DNA from: Pseudonocardia bannensis
Lineage (GTDB): Bacteria > Actinomycetota > Actinomycetes > Mycobacteriales > Pseudonocardiaceae
DNA: 64,000 nucleotides
Assembly (NCBI RefSeq): GCF_012911875.1
Contig: NZ_JAAXKZ010000016.1
Coordinates: 1 to 64,000, forward strand
Reading direction: 5' to 3'
Numbering within the stretch: the first letter of the stretch is position 1; each line of letters begins with the position of its first letter. The notes beneath the pieces were generated by a model. It was not told the DNA's origin. It saw nothing but the letters and a program-made list of their open reading frames with translations, and ran no database searches. The position numbers and the translations under genes were made by a program. This document shows positions 44,058 to 52,944 of this stretch, piece by piece.

Positions 44058-45968
44058 GTGCTGAATGTCGGACCGTCGAGTTCCGTCGACGACGACGCTC
44101 ACCTGATCACGTTCGTCGACCGGCTGGCCGACGCCGGTGGGGACGCTCGGACCACAACCGCCAGGAAGCAGATCCAGAAGAGCATCGAGGCCGGCGAGGC
44201 CCCTGCCGGGTTGCGCCGCCTGGCCGAGGCGTTGGCGGCCGTCGGGGACGGCCCCCCGCCGCAGCGACGTCCCGTCGACGACCCCGCCTCGGTGGTCGCC
44301 GCCGTGCGTGGCGACAACCTGGTGGTGCTCGACGAGTTCGACCCCGAAGCGGTCGCCGCGGCGGTCACCGCGCTGCTCGCCGACGGGCGCCGCGTCGTCG
44401 TCACCGCGGCCGACCGCGCCGAGCTCATCGCCCTGCGTGACGTGCTGCCCGCTCAGATCTACGGCCACTGCCTGGACCGGCTTCCCCCGCTCTCGCCTGC
44501 CGAGGTGCGTCAGCTGCGGCGCCTGCTGGCCACGGCCACCCCGGCCCGGCGCGCCCGCAGCGGCCAGCAGCTGCCGGCGCCGGAGTCGCTCCCCTCGGTC
44601 GACGAGATCGCCGAGCTGTGCCACCGCGCCCGCCGCGCCCGGACGGGCGGCGGTGGGCCGGCCGACCTGATCCCGGGCCTGCTGGCCGGGATCGAGGCCG
44701 AGCGGCGCGATGCGGTCACCTCGGTCGCGCGTTGTGTCGACCGTTCGCTGGGTGCACTGCGGCCCCGGGAGGACCGGGCGTGGGCCTGGTCGCTGCTGTC
44801 CGATCTCGTCTACAGCCGCCACCGTGCCGCCTTCGAGCGGCTGGTCGAGGACACCGCGCAGGCCACGATGGCGGCCGAGCGCGCCCGCACGAGCCCGCCG
44901 ATCAGCGTGGTCGGGCCACTGCCGACCGGGGCGGGCGAGATGCTCCGCCGCTACCTCGCCTTCCTGCAGTCCGGCGGTCGGTCACGGGCGTACTTCCGTT
45001 CTGCCGCCCAGCGGGACGTGCAGCCGGCGCTGCGCCAGATCCGGGTCGGTGGCGTCGTCCCGGAGACCATCCAGCAGGTCCAGGCGGCTGTCGAGCACGT
45101 CGACCTCGCCGAACGGTTGACCAGGATCGACGCGGCCTGTCACGAGGTGGGCATCCCCGCCCCGCGCAACGCCGACGAACTGGCCGAGCTCGCCGACGGC
45201 CTGACCCGGATCGGGGCGGCCGCGCGGTCGGTGGGCGCACTGCGCCACGACGTGCTGTTCATCCACCCCAACTCGCCGATCGCGGTGCCGGACCTCACCG
45301 CAGCGGAGCAGATCGCCACCGCGATCATCGACCTCGCCGACCACGGGTCCCCCGCGGAGGCCCACCAGCGGCTCGACCGGCTCGCGGACGACCTGGCCGG
45401 GCAGGCTCCGGTGGCGGCGACCGCGCCGGAGCACGACAGTGCCGTCATCGCGTTGCGCGAGCGGGACCCGGCGGCCTACGCGGCCGCGCTCGACGCGCTG
45501 TTCGCCGCCCGCCGCGACGTGCTGGACCAGCAGTCCTGCACGGCTCTGCTCGACCGGCTCCGGCAACACGCCCCCCGGCTCGCCGACGCGTGGGCGGCCG
45601 AGAGCGAGTCGGGGGCGTCGGGTTTCGGCCTGGCCTGGTTCGTCGAGGTGGATCGGCTGCTGGAGGCCCTGCCCGCGCCGGACAGCGCCGACGTCGTGAT
45701 GGTGCTCGGCGCCGGTGAGCTCGGTGTCGACCGGCTGCTGCTCGCAGCGGTCGCCCCGCGGCTCATCGCCGTCGTCGGGTCCGGGGCGCGTCCGGCCGGC
45801 GGGGCGCCGTTGTTGAGCGTGCTGCAGCGGGCGGCGGCCCTGGTGATCCGTGGCCGGGCTGCGGCGCAGGGCAGCGACGCGCGGGTCGTCCGGCTGCCGT
45901 CGGGCCCGGCCGGGTCACGATCGGTGGGCGTGGCCGACCGGGGCCAGGTGAAGCAGGCCGGGGCCTGA
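44058..45968 (+). CDS. Unrecognised 636-aa actinobacterial protein
   Basis: I do not recognise a domain with certainty. It is a soluble, Ala/Leu/Arg/Asp-rich, mostly helical protein. Segments such as NLVVLDEFDPEAVAAAVTALLADGRRVVVTAADRAELIALRDVLP and the C-terminal DVVMVLGAGELGVDRLLLAAVAPRLIAVVG look like alternating strands and helices of a P-loop-helicase-like fold, but no Walker A is present. I chose GTG 44058 because GGAGG lies 8 nt upstream; an earlier GTG at 44043 is in frame. It follows pckG after a 0.6-kb gap. Confidence 0.6.
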   Translation: MLNVGPSSSVDDDAHLITFVDRLADAGGDARTTTARKQIQKSIEAGEAPAGLRRLAEALAAVGDGPPPQRRPVDDPASVVAAVRGDNLVVLDEFDPEAVAAAVTALLADGRRVVVTAADRAELIALRDVLPAQIYGHCLDRLPPLSPAEVRQLRRLLATATPARRARSGQQLPAPESLPSVDEIAELCHRARRARTGGGGPADLIPGLLAGIEAERRDAVTSVARCVDRSLGALRPREDRAWAWSLLSDLVYSRHRAAFERLVEDTAQATMAAERARTSPPISVVGPLPTGAGEMLRRYLAFLQSGGRSRAYFRSAAQRDVQPALRQIRVGGVVPETIQQVQAAVEHVDLAERLTRIDAACHEVGIPAPRNADELAELADGLTRIGAAARSVGALRHDVLFIHPNSPIAVPDLTAAEQIATAIIDLADHGSPAEAHQRLDRLADDLAGQAPVAATAPEHDSAVIALRERDPAAYAAALDALFAARRDVLDQQSCTALLDRLRQHAPRLADAWAAESESGASGFGLAWFVEVDRLLEALPAPDSADVVMVLGAGELGVDRLLLAAVAPRLIAVVGSGARPAGGAPLLSVLQRAAALVIRGRAAAQGSDARVVRLPSGPAGSRSVGVADRGQVKQAGA

Positions 45969-46055
45969 ACCGGCACCGGAACCGGCACAGCCTGCCAGGT
46001 CGTCCGTCCGGCACCGGGCAGCGCTCCGCCGGTGCGGTGGCCGCCGCGGCGATCC

Positions 46056-46427
46056 TCAGCCCGACGCCGGGCCCGTGTTCCGTGGCGGGGCAGCGGCCCG
46101 GACCGCGTCCTCGACGCGGGCGAGCAGGACCAGCGGGTCGTCTGCGGGGCCGGCGACGTCACGCTCCCAGGCGTCCGGTGAGTTCTCCGCCACGGGCCGG
46201 TGCAGCGTCCACAGCCCAGGCTCGGGATCGTCGCGCCGCAGTCGCGCGACCGGGGTCGCCGTCCAGGCCGCCCCGAGCTCGGGGAACGTCGGCGGCCGTC
46301 GATCCAGGATCGTCACCTCGTCACCGGAGGTCGTGTAGGCGATCTGGCGCAGCGCGCGCTCGTCGTCGGGCACGTGGGCGGTGCACCAATGGGACAGACG
46401 TACACGAATCTCCTCGGGAACCGACAT
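46056..46427 (-). CDS. DUF3024 domain protein
   Basis: This 123-aa protein reads SVPEEIRVRLSHWCTAHVPDDERALRQIAYTTSGDEVTILDRRPPTFPELGAAWTATPVARLRRD and LWTLHRPV, matching the layout of DUF3024 proteins (VTI.E.RPPW, ARLRY, W.LYW). The usual C-terminal RWHxY region is diverged. The role of the family is unknown. The ATG at 46427 is divergent from the AhpD-like gene with only 40 bp between. Confidence 0.65.
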   Translation of the reverse strand: MSVPEEIRVRLSHWCTAHVPDDERALRQIAYTTSGDEVTILDRRPPTFPELGAAWTATPVARLRRDDPEPGLWTLHRPVAENSPDAWERDVAGPADDPLVLLARVEDAVRAAAPPRNTGPASG

Positions 46428-46453
46428 GCCGGGATCATCCCCCGGGCAGCGGC

Positions 46454-46459
46454 TACCGT
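46454..46459 (+). promoter_or_regulatory. Candidate -10 TACCGT, leaderless start
   Basis: TACCGT ends 8 nt before the ATG at 46468; there is no ribosome-binding site. Confidence 0.5.
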
Positions 46460-46467
46460 CGACTTCC

Positions 46468-47049
46468 ATGAGCGATCAGCATCCGGTCAGCCGGTTCGGT
46501 GCCGTCGAACTCGAGGACATGCCCGCCGACCTCCGCGAGCGCATCGGCGTCATCGCAGAGAAGTCCGGTTTCGTCCCGAACATCTTCCGCGCCCTGGCCC
46601 GGCGCCCGGCCGAGTTGCGGGCGTTCCTCGACTACCACGACGCGCTGATGGAGCGCAGCGACGGATTGAGCAAGGCCGAGCGGGAGCTGGTGGTGGTGGC
46701 GACGTCCGGGGCGAACCACTGCACGTACTGCGTCGTGGCGCACGGCGCGATCCTGCGGGTGCGCACCAAGGACCCGGAGATCGCCGATCGGGTGGCGACC
46801 AACCCGTACGCGGTCGAGCTGAGCCCCCGGGAGCGCGCCATCGTCGATCTCGCCCTGTTGATCGCGACCGACTCGGCCACGCTGACCGAGGCCGAGCTCG
46901 ACGACGCGCGTGCGGCCGGGCTGACCGACGACGAGATCTGGGACGTGGGCGCCATCACCGCGCTGTTCGCGATGTCGAACCGGCTGGCGCACCTGACCGC
47001 CCTGCGCCCCAACCCGGAGTTCTACCTGATGGGGCGACTGCCGCGCTGA
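46468..47049 (+). CDS. AhpD-like peroxidase-related protein (carboxymuconolactone decarboxylase family)
   Basis: This 193-aa protein has the AhpD-type redox motif [10 protein letters not shown] near residues 83-92 (CxxC plus downstream His) and the surrounding [18 protein letters not shown]. Such proteins act as thiol-disulfide partners in peroxide defence or have related roles. N-terminal [29 protein letters not shown] fits the uncharacterised peroxidase-related subfamily. It appears leaderless. Confidence 0.85.
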   Translation: MSDQHPVSRFGAVELEDMPADLRERIGVIAEKSGFVPNIFRALARRPAELRAFLDYHDALMERSDGLSKAERELVVVATSGANHCTYCVVAHGAILRVRTKDPEIADRVATNPYAVELSPRERAIVDLALLIATDSATLTEAELDDARAAGLTDDEIWDVGAITALFAMSNRLAHLTALRPNPEFYLMGRLPR

Positions 47050-47274
47050 GGGTCTGAAGACGGCCGCTCGGTCGCCTGCGCTTCGGCGGACTCCGCCTCC
47101 CGCTCCGCGAAAGCAGTCTGTCGGTCGGCCTCCGGCAACGGCACCGTCGAGGACGCTCTGCGGCGGCGCCGGGCCCGGATCCTTCCCGGAGCGGGCCGTC
47201 GCGTCACGGGTAGGACGCCGATCGGCCGGATCACGGCGAATCGCATGGTTGTGCCCGGCGCGACCGGTGGGTCG

Positions 47275-48057
47275 TCAGAGCACCTTCGACAGGAACGCCC
47301 GCGTCCGCTCGTGCTGCGGATCGGCCAGCACCGTGCGGGGTGCGCCCGCCTCGACGATCCGCCCCTCGTCCATGAACACCAGCGCGTCTCCGACCTCGCG
47401 GGCGAAGCCCATCTCGTGGGTCACCACGACCATCGTCATCCCGTCGGCCGCCAGCCCGCGCATGACGTCGAGGACCTCCCCGACCAGCTCCGGGTCCAGT
47501 GCCGAGGTCGGCTCGTCGAACAGCATCAGCCGCGGGTGCATGGCGAGGGCCCGGGCGATGGCGACCCGCTGCTGCTGGCCGCCGGACAGCTGGGCGGGGT
47601 AGGCGTCGCGCCGGTCGGCCAGGCCGACCCGGTCGAGGAGTTCGACCGCTCGGCGGCGGGCCTGCGCCTTCGGAACGCGGCGCACGGTCACCGGGGCCTC
47701 GATGACGTTCTCCAGTGCCGTCCGGTGCGGGAACAGGTTGAACCGCTGGAAGACCATCCCGATGTCCTGGCGTTTCCGGGCGATCTCGGACTCGCGCAGC
47801 TCGTGCAGCTTCCCGCCGGACTCGCGGTAGCCGATCAGCTCCCCGGCCACCCGCATCCGGCCCGCGTCGATGCGCTCGAGGTGGTTGATGCAGCGCAGCA
47901 GCGTGGACTTCCCGGAGCCGGACGGCCCGATCACGCAGCACACCTCGCCGGGCTGCACCGTGAGGTCCACCCCGCGCAGGACCTCGGTCCGGCCGAAGCG
48001 CTTGTGCACCCCGGACGCCTCGACCATCGGCACCTGCGGCCCTCCCGCCTCCGTCAC
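47275..48057 (-). CDS. Polar amino acid ABC transporter ATP-binding protein
   Basis: This 260-aa ATPase powers uptake of polar amino acids. Walker [10 protein letters not shown] (44-52), Q-loop [15 protein letters not shown], signature LSGGQQQR, Walker [15 protein letters not shown] and the switch [10 protein letters not shown] are all present; the NLFPH and HEMGFA forms mark the GlnQ/HisP branch. The GTG at 48057 overlaps the permease stop (GTGA). It is the third gene of the binding-protein, permease, ATPase operon. Confidence 0.92.
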   Translation of the reverse strand: MTEAGGPQVPMVEASGVHKRFGRTEVLRGVDLTVQPGEVCCVIGPSGSGKSTLLRCINHLERIDAGRMRVAGELIGYRESGGKLHELRESEIARKRQDIGMVFQRFNLFPHRTALENVIEAPVTVRRVPKAQARRRAVELLDRVGLADRRDAYPAQLSGGQQQRVAIARALAMHPRLMLFDEPTSALDPELVGEVLDVMRGLAADGMTMVVVTHEMGFAREVGDALVFMDEGRIVEAGAPRTVLADPQHERTRAFLSKVL

Positions 48058-48980
48058 GGTGCGGCCTTCCGCGGGAAGAGCGCCGGTCCGGTGCGTTCGG
48101 GGGTCAGGCCGCGGCCGTAGCGGCGCTCCAGGAAACCCTGGCCGACGGTCAGGATCGACGTCAGTGCGAGGTACCAGACGGCGGCGACGATGAGCAGCGG
48201 GATCACCTGGAAGTTCTGGTTCGAGATCCGCTGGGCCGAGGTCAGCAGCTCGAAGTAACCGATCACCACGACGAGCGAGCTGGTCTTGAGCATGGAGATC
48301 GTCTCGTTGCCGGTCGGCGGGATGATCACCCGCATGGCCTGCGGGAGGATGATCCGGCGCAGCGTCTGGGCCCGGCTCATCCCCAGCGCCCCGGCCGCCT
48401 CGTTCTGCCCGGGGTCCACCGACAGCAGCCCGCCGCGGACGATCTCGGCCATGTACGCGGCCTCGTTGAGCCCGAGCCCGAGCAGGCACGCCGCGAACTG
48501 GGTGATCAGCACGTTGGTGTCGACCGAGACGAACTCCGGGCCGAAGGGGATCCCGAGCGAGAGCCGCGGGTACAACGCGGACAGGAAGTTCCAGAACAGC
48601 AGCTGGGCGATCAGCGGAGTACCGCGGAACAGCCAGATGTAGCCCGCGGCGGCGCTGCTGAGGATGGGGTTCGGGGACTGCCGCATGACGGCCAGCGCGA
48701 TCCCGCCGACGATGCCGATGAGCATCGACAGCGCCGTCAGGACGAGGGTGTTGCGCAGTCCGTTCAGGATCGGCTCGGAGAACAGGTACTCCGCCACCAC
48801 GTCCCAGCCGAACCGCTCGTTGGTGAGCACCGTGTTCACGGCCATCGCGGCGAGCACCGCGAGCACCGCCACCGCGAGCCACCGACCGGGATGCCGGACG
48901 GGGACGGCGGTGATCGGCACCGGGGCCGCGCCGGTGTCCTCGCGCGCGGGTCGCGACGTCCCGTCGGTCGGCGCGGCCAC
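48054..48980 (-). CDS. Polar amino acid ABC transporter permease
   Basis: This 308-aa permease has about five to six helices and the EAA loop ([29 protein letters not shown]), which contacts the ATPase, plus [14 protein letters not shown] typical of His/Glu/Gln permeases. A 40-residue Pro-rich tail precedes the first helix. I chose GTG 48980, 5 nt after the binding-protein stop. It probably forms a homodimer, since no second permease is encoded. Confidence 0.9.
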   Translation of the reverse strand: MAAPTDGTSRPAREDTGAAPVPITAVPVRHPGRWLAVAVLAVLAAMAVNTVLTNERFGWDVVAEYLFSEPILNGLRNTLVLTALSMLIGIVGGIALAVMRQSPNPILSSAAAGYIWLFRGTPLIAQLLFWNFLSALYPRLSLGIPFGPEFVSVDTNVLITQFAACLLGLGLNEAAYMAEIVRGGLLSVDPGQNEAAGALGMSRAQTLRRIILPQAMRVIIPPTGNETISMLKTSSLVVVIGYFELLTSAQRISNQNFQVIPLLIVAAVWYLALTSILTVGQGFLERRYGRGLTPERTGPALFPRKAAP

Positions 48981-48985
48981 CGGTG

Positions 48986-49903
48986 TCAGCTCCGGATCTC
49001 GGAGCTGGGGATCGCGCCCTCGCCGACGCTCCACTTGTCGAGGATGGCCTTGTAGGTGCCGTCGGCCATCAGGGCCTGCACCGCCCCTTGGACCGCGGAG
49101 GCGAACCCGGCCTGGTTCTTGGCCAGCACGATGCCGTAGGGCGCGGTGTCGTACTGCGAGCCGACGACCTGCAGTTGGTTGCCGGTGGTCTGCACCGCGT
49201 AGGCGATCACGGGGGCGTCGGCCAGCATCCCGACGATGCGGTTGGACGTCAGCGCCAGCGTCACGTCGGTCTGCTGCTGCAGCTCGGTCACCTGGATCGG
49301 GGCCTTGCCGTTGTCCACGCAGCTGGCGTTGCGGGCGGCGAGGTCCTCGACCTGCACGGTTCCGGCCTGCACGCCGATCGCCCGCCCGCACAGGGTGTCG
49401 AGGGTGACCCGGTCCGGGTTTCCGGCCCGGGTGGCGAGGCTGGTGCCCGCGGAGAAGTAGCTGACCATGTCGACGGTCTGCAGGCGCTCGTCGTTGATGG
49501 TGAACGACGACATGCCCAGCTCGTAACGACCGCCCTGGATGCCGGGGATGATGCCCGGGAACGCGCTGTTCTGGAACTCGGCCGCCAGCCCCAGCTTCTG
49601 CGCGACCGCGGTGCCGAGATCGACATCCATCCCGATGATCGTGCGGCCGTCGGTGTCGACGAACTCGTTCGGCGGGTACGAGGCGTCGGTACCGAACACG
49701 ATCTTTCCGTCCGCCGAGATCGGCGCCGGCACCTGAGCGGCCAGCGCGTCGTCCTTGGCCACCGCGGGCAACGGGGCGGTGCTCGGGCCGGCCGCCGTCC
49801 CACCACCGCTGCCGTCGCCACCGGATCCGCAGCCCGCCAGTGCAACGGCGAGCGCGGCTACGGCGAGCGCGGCCGGGACGCGACGGCGGATGGAGGGGAG
49901 CAC
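48986..49903 (-). CDS. Amino acid ABC transporter substrate-binding lipoprotein
   Basis: This 305-aa lipoprotein captures the amino acid outside the cell. Signal peptide residues 1-24 end in the lipobox ALAGC (Cys25), followed by a Gly/Ser linker. The family 3 solute-binding domain has [30 protein letters not shown] and the hinge region. I chose the GTG at 49903 because GGAGG is 5 nt upstream and it gives a compact signal peptide; a GTG at 49933 would add 10 residues. First gene of the operon. Confidence 0.9.
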   Translation of the reverse strand: MLPSIRRRVPAALAVAALAVALAGCGSGGDGSGGGTAAGPSTAPLPAVAKDDALAAQVPAPISADGKIVFGTDASYPPNEFVDTDGRTIIGMDVDLGTAVAQKLGLAAEFQNSAFPGIIPGIQGGRYELGMSSFTINDERLQTVDMVSYFSAGTSLATRAGNPDRVTLDTLCGRAIGVQAGTVQVEDLAARNASCVDNGKAPIQVTELQQQTDVTLALTSNRIVGMLADAPVIAYAVQTTGNQLQVVGSQYDTAPYGIVLAKNQAGFASAVQGAVQALMADGTYKAILDKWSVGEGAIPSSEIRS

Positions 49904-50210
49904 GGCGACCTCCGGGTCCAGGGGTTGGGGCACGCCGGGATGCTCTCACCTCGGCGGCGCGCCGGACAGTCGGACGCGACACCCTGTAACCGGACAGCCT
50001 CCCGTCCGAGACATGACGGACACCCGGAGCAGGCACGTGCCCCCCGGGTCGCGGAGTGACGGATGCCCTGCGTGACCAGGTGTCGAGGAGTCACCGGTAC
50101 CAGCCCGTTCCGGGGAGGCGGTTGACGACAGCGGCGCCGGGGTACGGGAACTCGGACATACTGCCGGCTCGTTCGGCAGATAAGAGTCACACGATCGACG
50201 GAGGACGGCC

Positions 50211-50540
50211 ATGCCCCTGTTCAAGAAGTTGGCGACGCTGGCCGGTGCGGCCGAGGCGGCCCGCCGCTACGCGAAGAAGAACCCGGAACAGGCGGCTCGG
50301 TTCGTCGACCAGGCGGCCCAGTTCGTCGACAAGCAGACCAAGGGCAAGTACTCGGGCCAGATCGACGGTGCCGCGCGCAAGGTCAAGGGCGCGGCCGGTG
50401 TCGGCCAGCCCGGCCGGCCGGGTCACGGCCAGCAGCCGTACGGCCAGCAGTCGTACGGCCGGCCGGGCGCCGCGCCCTACGACCGGCCCGCCGACGGCAC
50501 CGGGTACGGCGCCCATCGGGAGCGGCGCCCCGGCGTCTGA
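50211..50540 (+). CDS. MT0933-type antitoxin-like protein
   Basis: This 109-aa protein contains KNPEQAARFVDQAAQFVDKQTKGKYSGQIDGAARKVKGA, the core of the MT0933/Rv0909 antitoxin family, followed by a Gly/Gln/Tyr/Pro-rich tail (GQQPYGQQSYGRPG). GGAGG six bases before the ATG supports the start. In mycobacteria the family is paired with an SRPBCC-type toxin; no such partner is adjacent here, so it may be an orphan or have a different role. Confidence 0.7.
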   Translation: MPLFKKLATLAGAAEAARRYAKKNPEQAARFVDQAAQFVDKQTKGKYSGQIDGAARKVKGAAGVGQPGRPGHGQQPYGQQSYGRPGAAPYDRPADGTGYGAHRERRPGV

Positions 50541-50753
50541 GTTCCGGCTGCGGACGTCGCTGCGGTTGCGCCGTCCACCTGTGCTCCGGACCGATCTTGT
50601 GGCCCGAGGTCCTGCCCGTGAGGGTGGCGCCGTGCCAGGATCGTGTTGACGAACACAGTCGAGTGCTGGGCCGGCCGCCCACACCCCGGGTGGCCGGCCC
50701 GGCACGACCAGGGCCCACCACAAGGGGTCCGGGTCGTGAGCACAGGAGGCACC

Positions 50754-51968
50754 GTGTCCCAACCGCAGGCCTGGAATCCCGCCGATCCTCGATCTCGTCC
50801 CAGCCGTGAACAGGTCCTCGCCGGGTTGCGGGGTACCGACGCCGGCGGCCCCGAACTCGTCCAGTTGCTCACTCCGGAGGGTGAGCGGCTCTCCGACCGG
50901 CGTTTCGACCCGTACGCCGAGGACGTCGACACCGCCGCGCTGCAGGCGCTCTACCGCGACATGGTCCTGGTCCGCCGTGCCGACCGGGAGGCCAACGCGC
51001 TGCAGCGGCAGGGCCAGCTCGGCATCTGGGTCCCGTTGCTCGGTCAGGAGGCCGCCCAGATCGGCGCCGGCCGGGCTCTGGCGCCGCAGGACATGGCGTT
51101 CCCCAGCTACCGTGAGCACGGCGTGGCCTGGTGTCGTGGCGTCGATCCGACCGACCTGCTCGGCATCTTCCGCGGCACCGACAACGGCAGCTGGGACCCG
51201 ATCGCCACCCGCTTCAACCTCTACACGATCGTCATCGGCAACCAGTGCCTCAACGCGGCCGGGTACGCGATGGGCCAGCGTTTCGAGGGCAAGGTGGGGG
51301 ACGCCGAGACCGCTGAGGCGACGATGTGCTTCTTCGGCGACGGCGCCACCTCGCAGGGCGACGTGCACGAGGGTTTCGTCTGGGCCGCGGCGTACGACGC
51401 CCCGGTCGTCTTCTACTGCCAGAACAACCAGTGGGCGATCTCGGTGCCGCTGGAGCGCCAGACCCGGGTACCGCTCTACGAGCGGGCCCAGGGCTACGGC
51501 TTCCCCGGCATCCGGGTCGACGGCAACGACGTGCTGGCCTGCCTGGCGGTGAGTCGCTGGGCGCTGGAGGAGTGCCGCACCGGCAACGGTCCGGTGCTCA
51601 TCGAGGCGTTCACCTACCGGATGGACGCGCACACCACCTCGGACGACCCGAGCCGCTACCGGCTGGCCGACGAGCTGGAGTTGTGGAAGCTCAAGGACCC
51701 GATCGAGCGCGTGCGGGTCAACCTGGTGCGCGAGCACCACGTCGGCCAGTCCTACTTCGACGACGTCGCCGCCGAGTCCGACGAGCTCGCCGCGCGACTG
51801 CGCGAGTTCTGCTTCGCGATGCCGGACCCGGCCCCGGACCGCATGTTCTCCGAGGTCTACGCCGAACCCTCGCCGCTCGTGGAGGACCAGCGCGCGGAGT
51901 TCCTGGCCTACCACGCGTCCTTCGCCGACGGACCGCTCGCGGGTTCGAGCACCGGACAGGGGGTCTGA
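50754..51968 (+). CDS. 2-oxoacid dehydrogenase E1 alpha subunit
   Basis: This 404-aa thiamine-diphosphate subunit decarboxylates a 2-oxoacid and passes the acyl group to E2. The TPP motif GDGATSQGD...QNN lies near residues 196-225, with GQLGIWVPLLGQEAAQIGAG and YRMDAHTTSDDPSRYR typical of branched-chain or pyruvate E1. The separate alpha and beta subunits and lack of an E3 gene favour a branched-chain oxoacid (bkdA-like) or second PDH complex. Start GTG 50754 has AGGAGG 4 nt upstream; GTG 50736 is an alternative. Confidence 0.9.
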   Translation: MSQPQAWNPADPRSRPSREQVLAGLRGTDAGGPELVQLLTPEGERLSDRRFDPYAEDVDTAALQALYRDMVLVRRADREANALQRQGQLGIWVPLLGQEAAQIGAGRALAPQDMAFPSYREHGVAWCRGVDPTDLLGIFRGTDNGSWDPIATRFNLYTIVIGNQCLNAAGYAMGQRFEGKVGDAETAEATMCFFGDGATSQGDVHEGFVWAAAYDAPVVFYCQNNQWAISVPLERQTRVPLYERAQGYGFPGIRVDGNDVLACLAVSRWALEECRTGNGPVLIEAFTYRMDAHTTSDDPSRYRLADELELWKLKDPIERVRVNLVREHHVGQSYFDDVAAESDELAARLREFCFAMPDPAPDRMFSEVYAEPSPLVEDQRAEFLAYHASFADGPLAGSSTGQGV

Positions 51969-51969
51969 G

Positions 51970-52944
51970 ATGGCGACGCTGACGATGGCGAAGGCGCTCA
52001 ACGACGGCCTGCGGGCCGCGATGGAGCGCGACCCCAAGGTGATCATCATGGGTGAGGACGTCGGCAAGCTCGGTGGCGTCTTCCGGATCACCGACGGCCT
52101 GCAGAAGGACTTCGGCGAGCAGCGCGTGCTGGACACGCCGCTGTCGGAGTCGGGCATCATCGGCACCGCGGTCGGGCTCGCGATCCGCGGCTTCCGGCCG
52201 GTGTGCGAGATCCAGTTCGACGGCTTCGTGTTCCCCGGCTTCGACCAGATCGTCTCCCAGCTGGCGAAGGTGCACTATCGCTCGCAGGGCAAGGTGACGA
52301 TGCCGGTGGTCGTGCGGATCCCGTTCGGCGGCGGGATCGGCGCGGTCGAGCACCACAGCGAGTCCCCGGAGTCGTTGTTCGCGCACGTCGCCGGGCTCAA
52401 GGTGGTGGCCTGCTCGAACCCGTCCGACGCCTACTGGATGATCCAGCAGGCGGTTGCGAACGACGATCCGGTGATCTTCTTCGAGCCCAAGCGCCGGTAC
52501 TGGGAGAAGGCCGAGGTCGATCCCGGGGCGGAGCCGCCGCCGCTGTTCTCCTCGCGGGTGCTGCGGACCGGGTCGTCGGTGACCGTCGCAAGTTATGGAC
52601 CGCTGGTGCGCACGTGCCTGGACGCCGCCACCGCCGCGGTCGCGGACGGTGTCGACCTCGAGGTGATCGACCTGCGGTCGCTGTCACCGCTGGACCTGGA
52701 TCCCGTGTTCGACTCGGTTCGCCGGACCGGGCGGCTCGTGGTCGTGTCGGAGGCACCGTCGGAGTCGTCGGTGACCGCCGAGGTCGCAGCCCGGGTGCAG
52801 CAGGAGTGCTTCTACTCCCTGGAGGCGCCGGTCCTGCGCGTGACCGGGTTCGACACGCCCTACCCGCCCTCCAAGTGCGAGGACGACTACCTTCCCGATC
52901 TCGACCGGGTGCTCGACGCCGTCGACCGCGCGCTGGCCTGGTGA
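51970..52944 (+). CDS. 2-oxoacid dehydrogenase E1 beta subunit
   Basis: This 324-aa subunit completes the E1 active site. IMGEDVGKLGGVFRITDGLQKDFG, RVLDTPLSESGIIGTAVGLAIRGFRPVCEIQF and the C-terminal TGFDTPYPPSKCEDDYLPD are characteristic. The ATG lies one base after the E1 alpha stop, and its own stop overlaps the E2 start, so all three genes are translated together. Confidence 0.93.
   Translation: MATLTMAKALNDGLRAAMERDPKVIIMGEDVGKLGGVFRITDGLQKDFGEQRVLDTPLSESGIIGTAVGLAIRGFRPVCEIQFDGFVFPGFDQIVSQLAKVHYRSQGKVTMPVVVRIPFGGGIGAVEHHSESPESLFAHVAGLKVVACSNPSDAYWMIQQAVANDDPVIFFEPKRRYWEKAEVDPGAEPPPLFSSRVLRTGSSVTVASYGPLVRTCLDAATAAVADGVDLEVIDLRSLSPLDLDPVFDSVRRTGRLVVVSEAPSESSVTAEVAARVQQECFYSLEAPVLRVTGFDTPYPPSKCEDDYLPDLDRVLDAVDRALAW

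Noticed and set aside
48054-50036. A continuous frame suggesting a fused binding-protein/permease
   Set aside because: The binding protein is in another frame; the upstream part is a shadow. A normal GTG start at 48980 lies 5 nt after the binding-protein stop.
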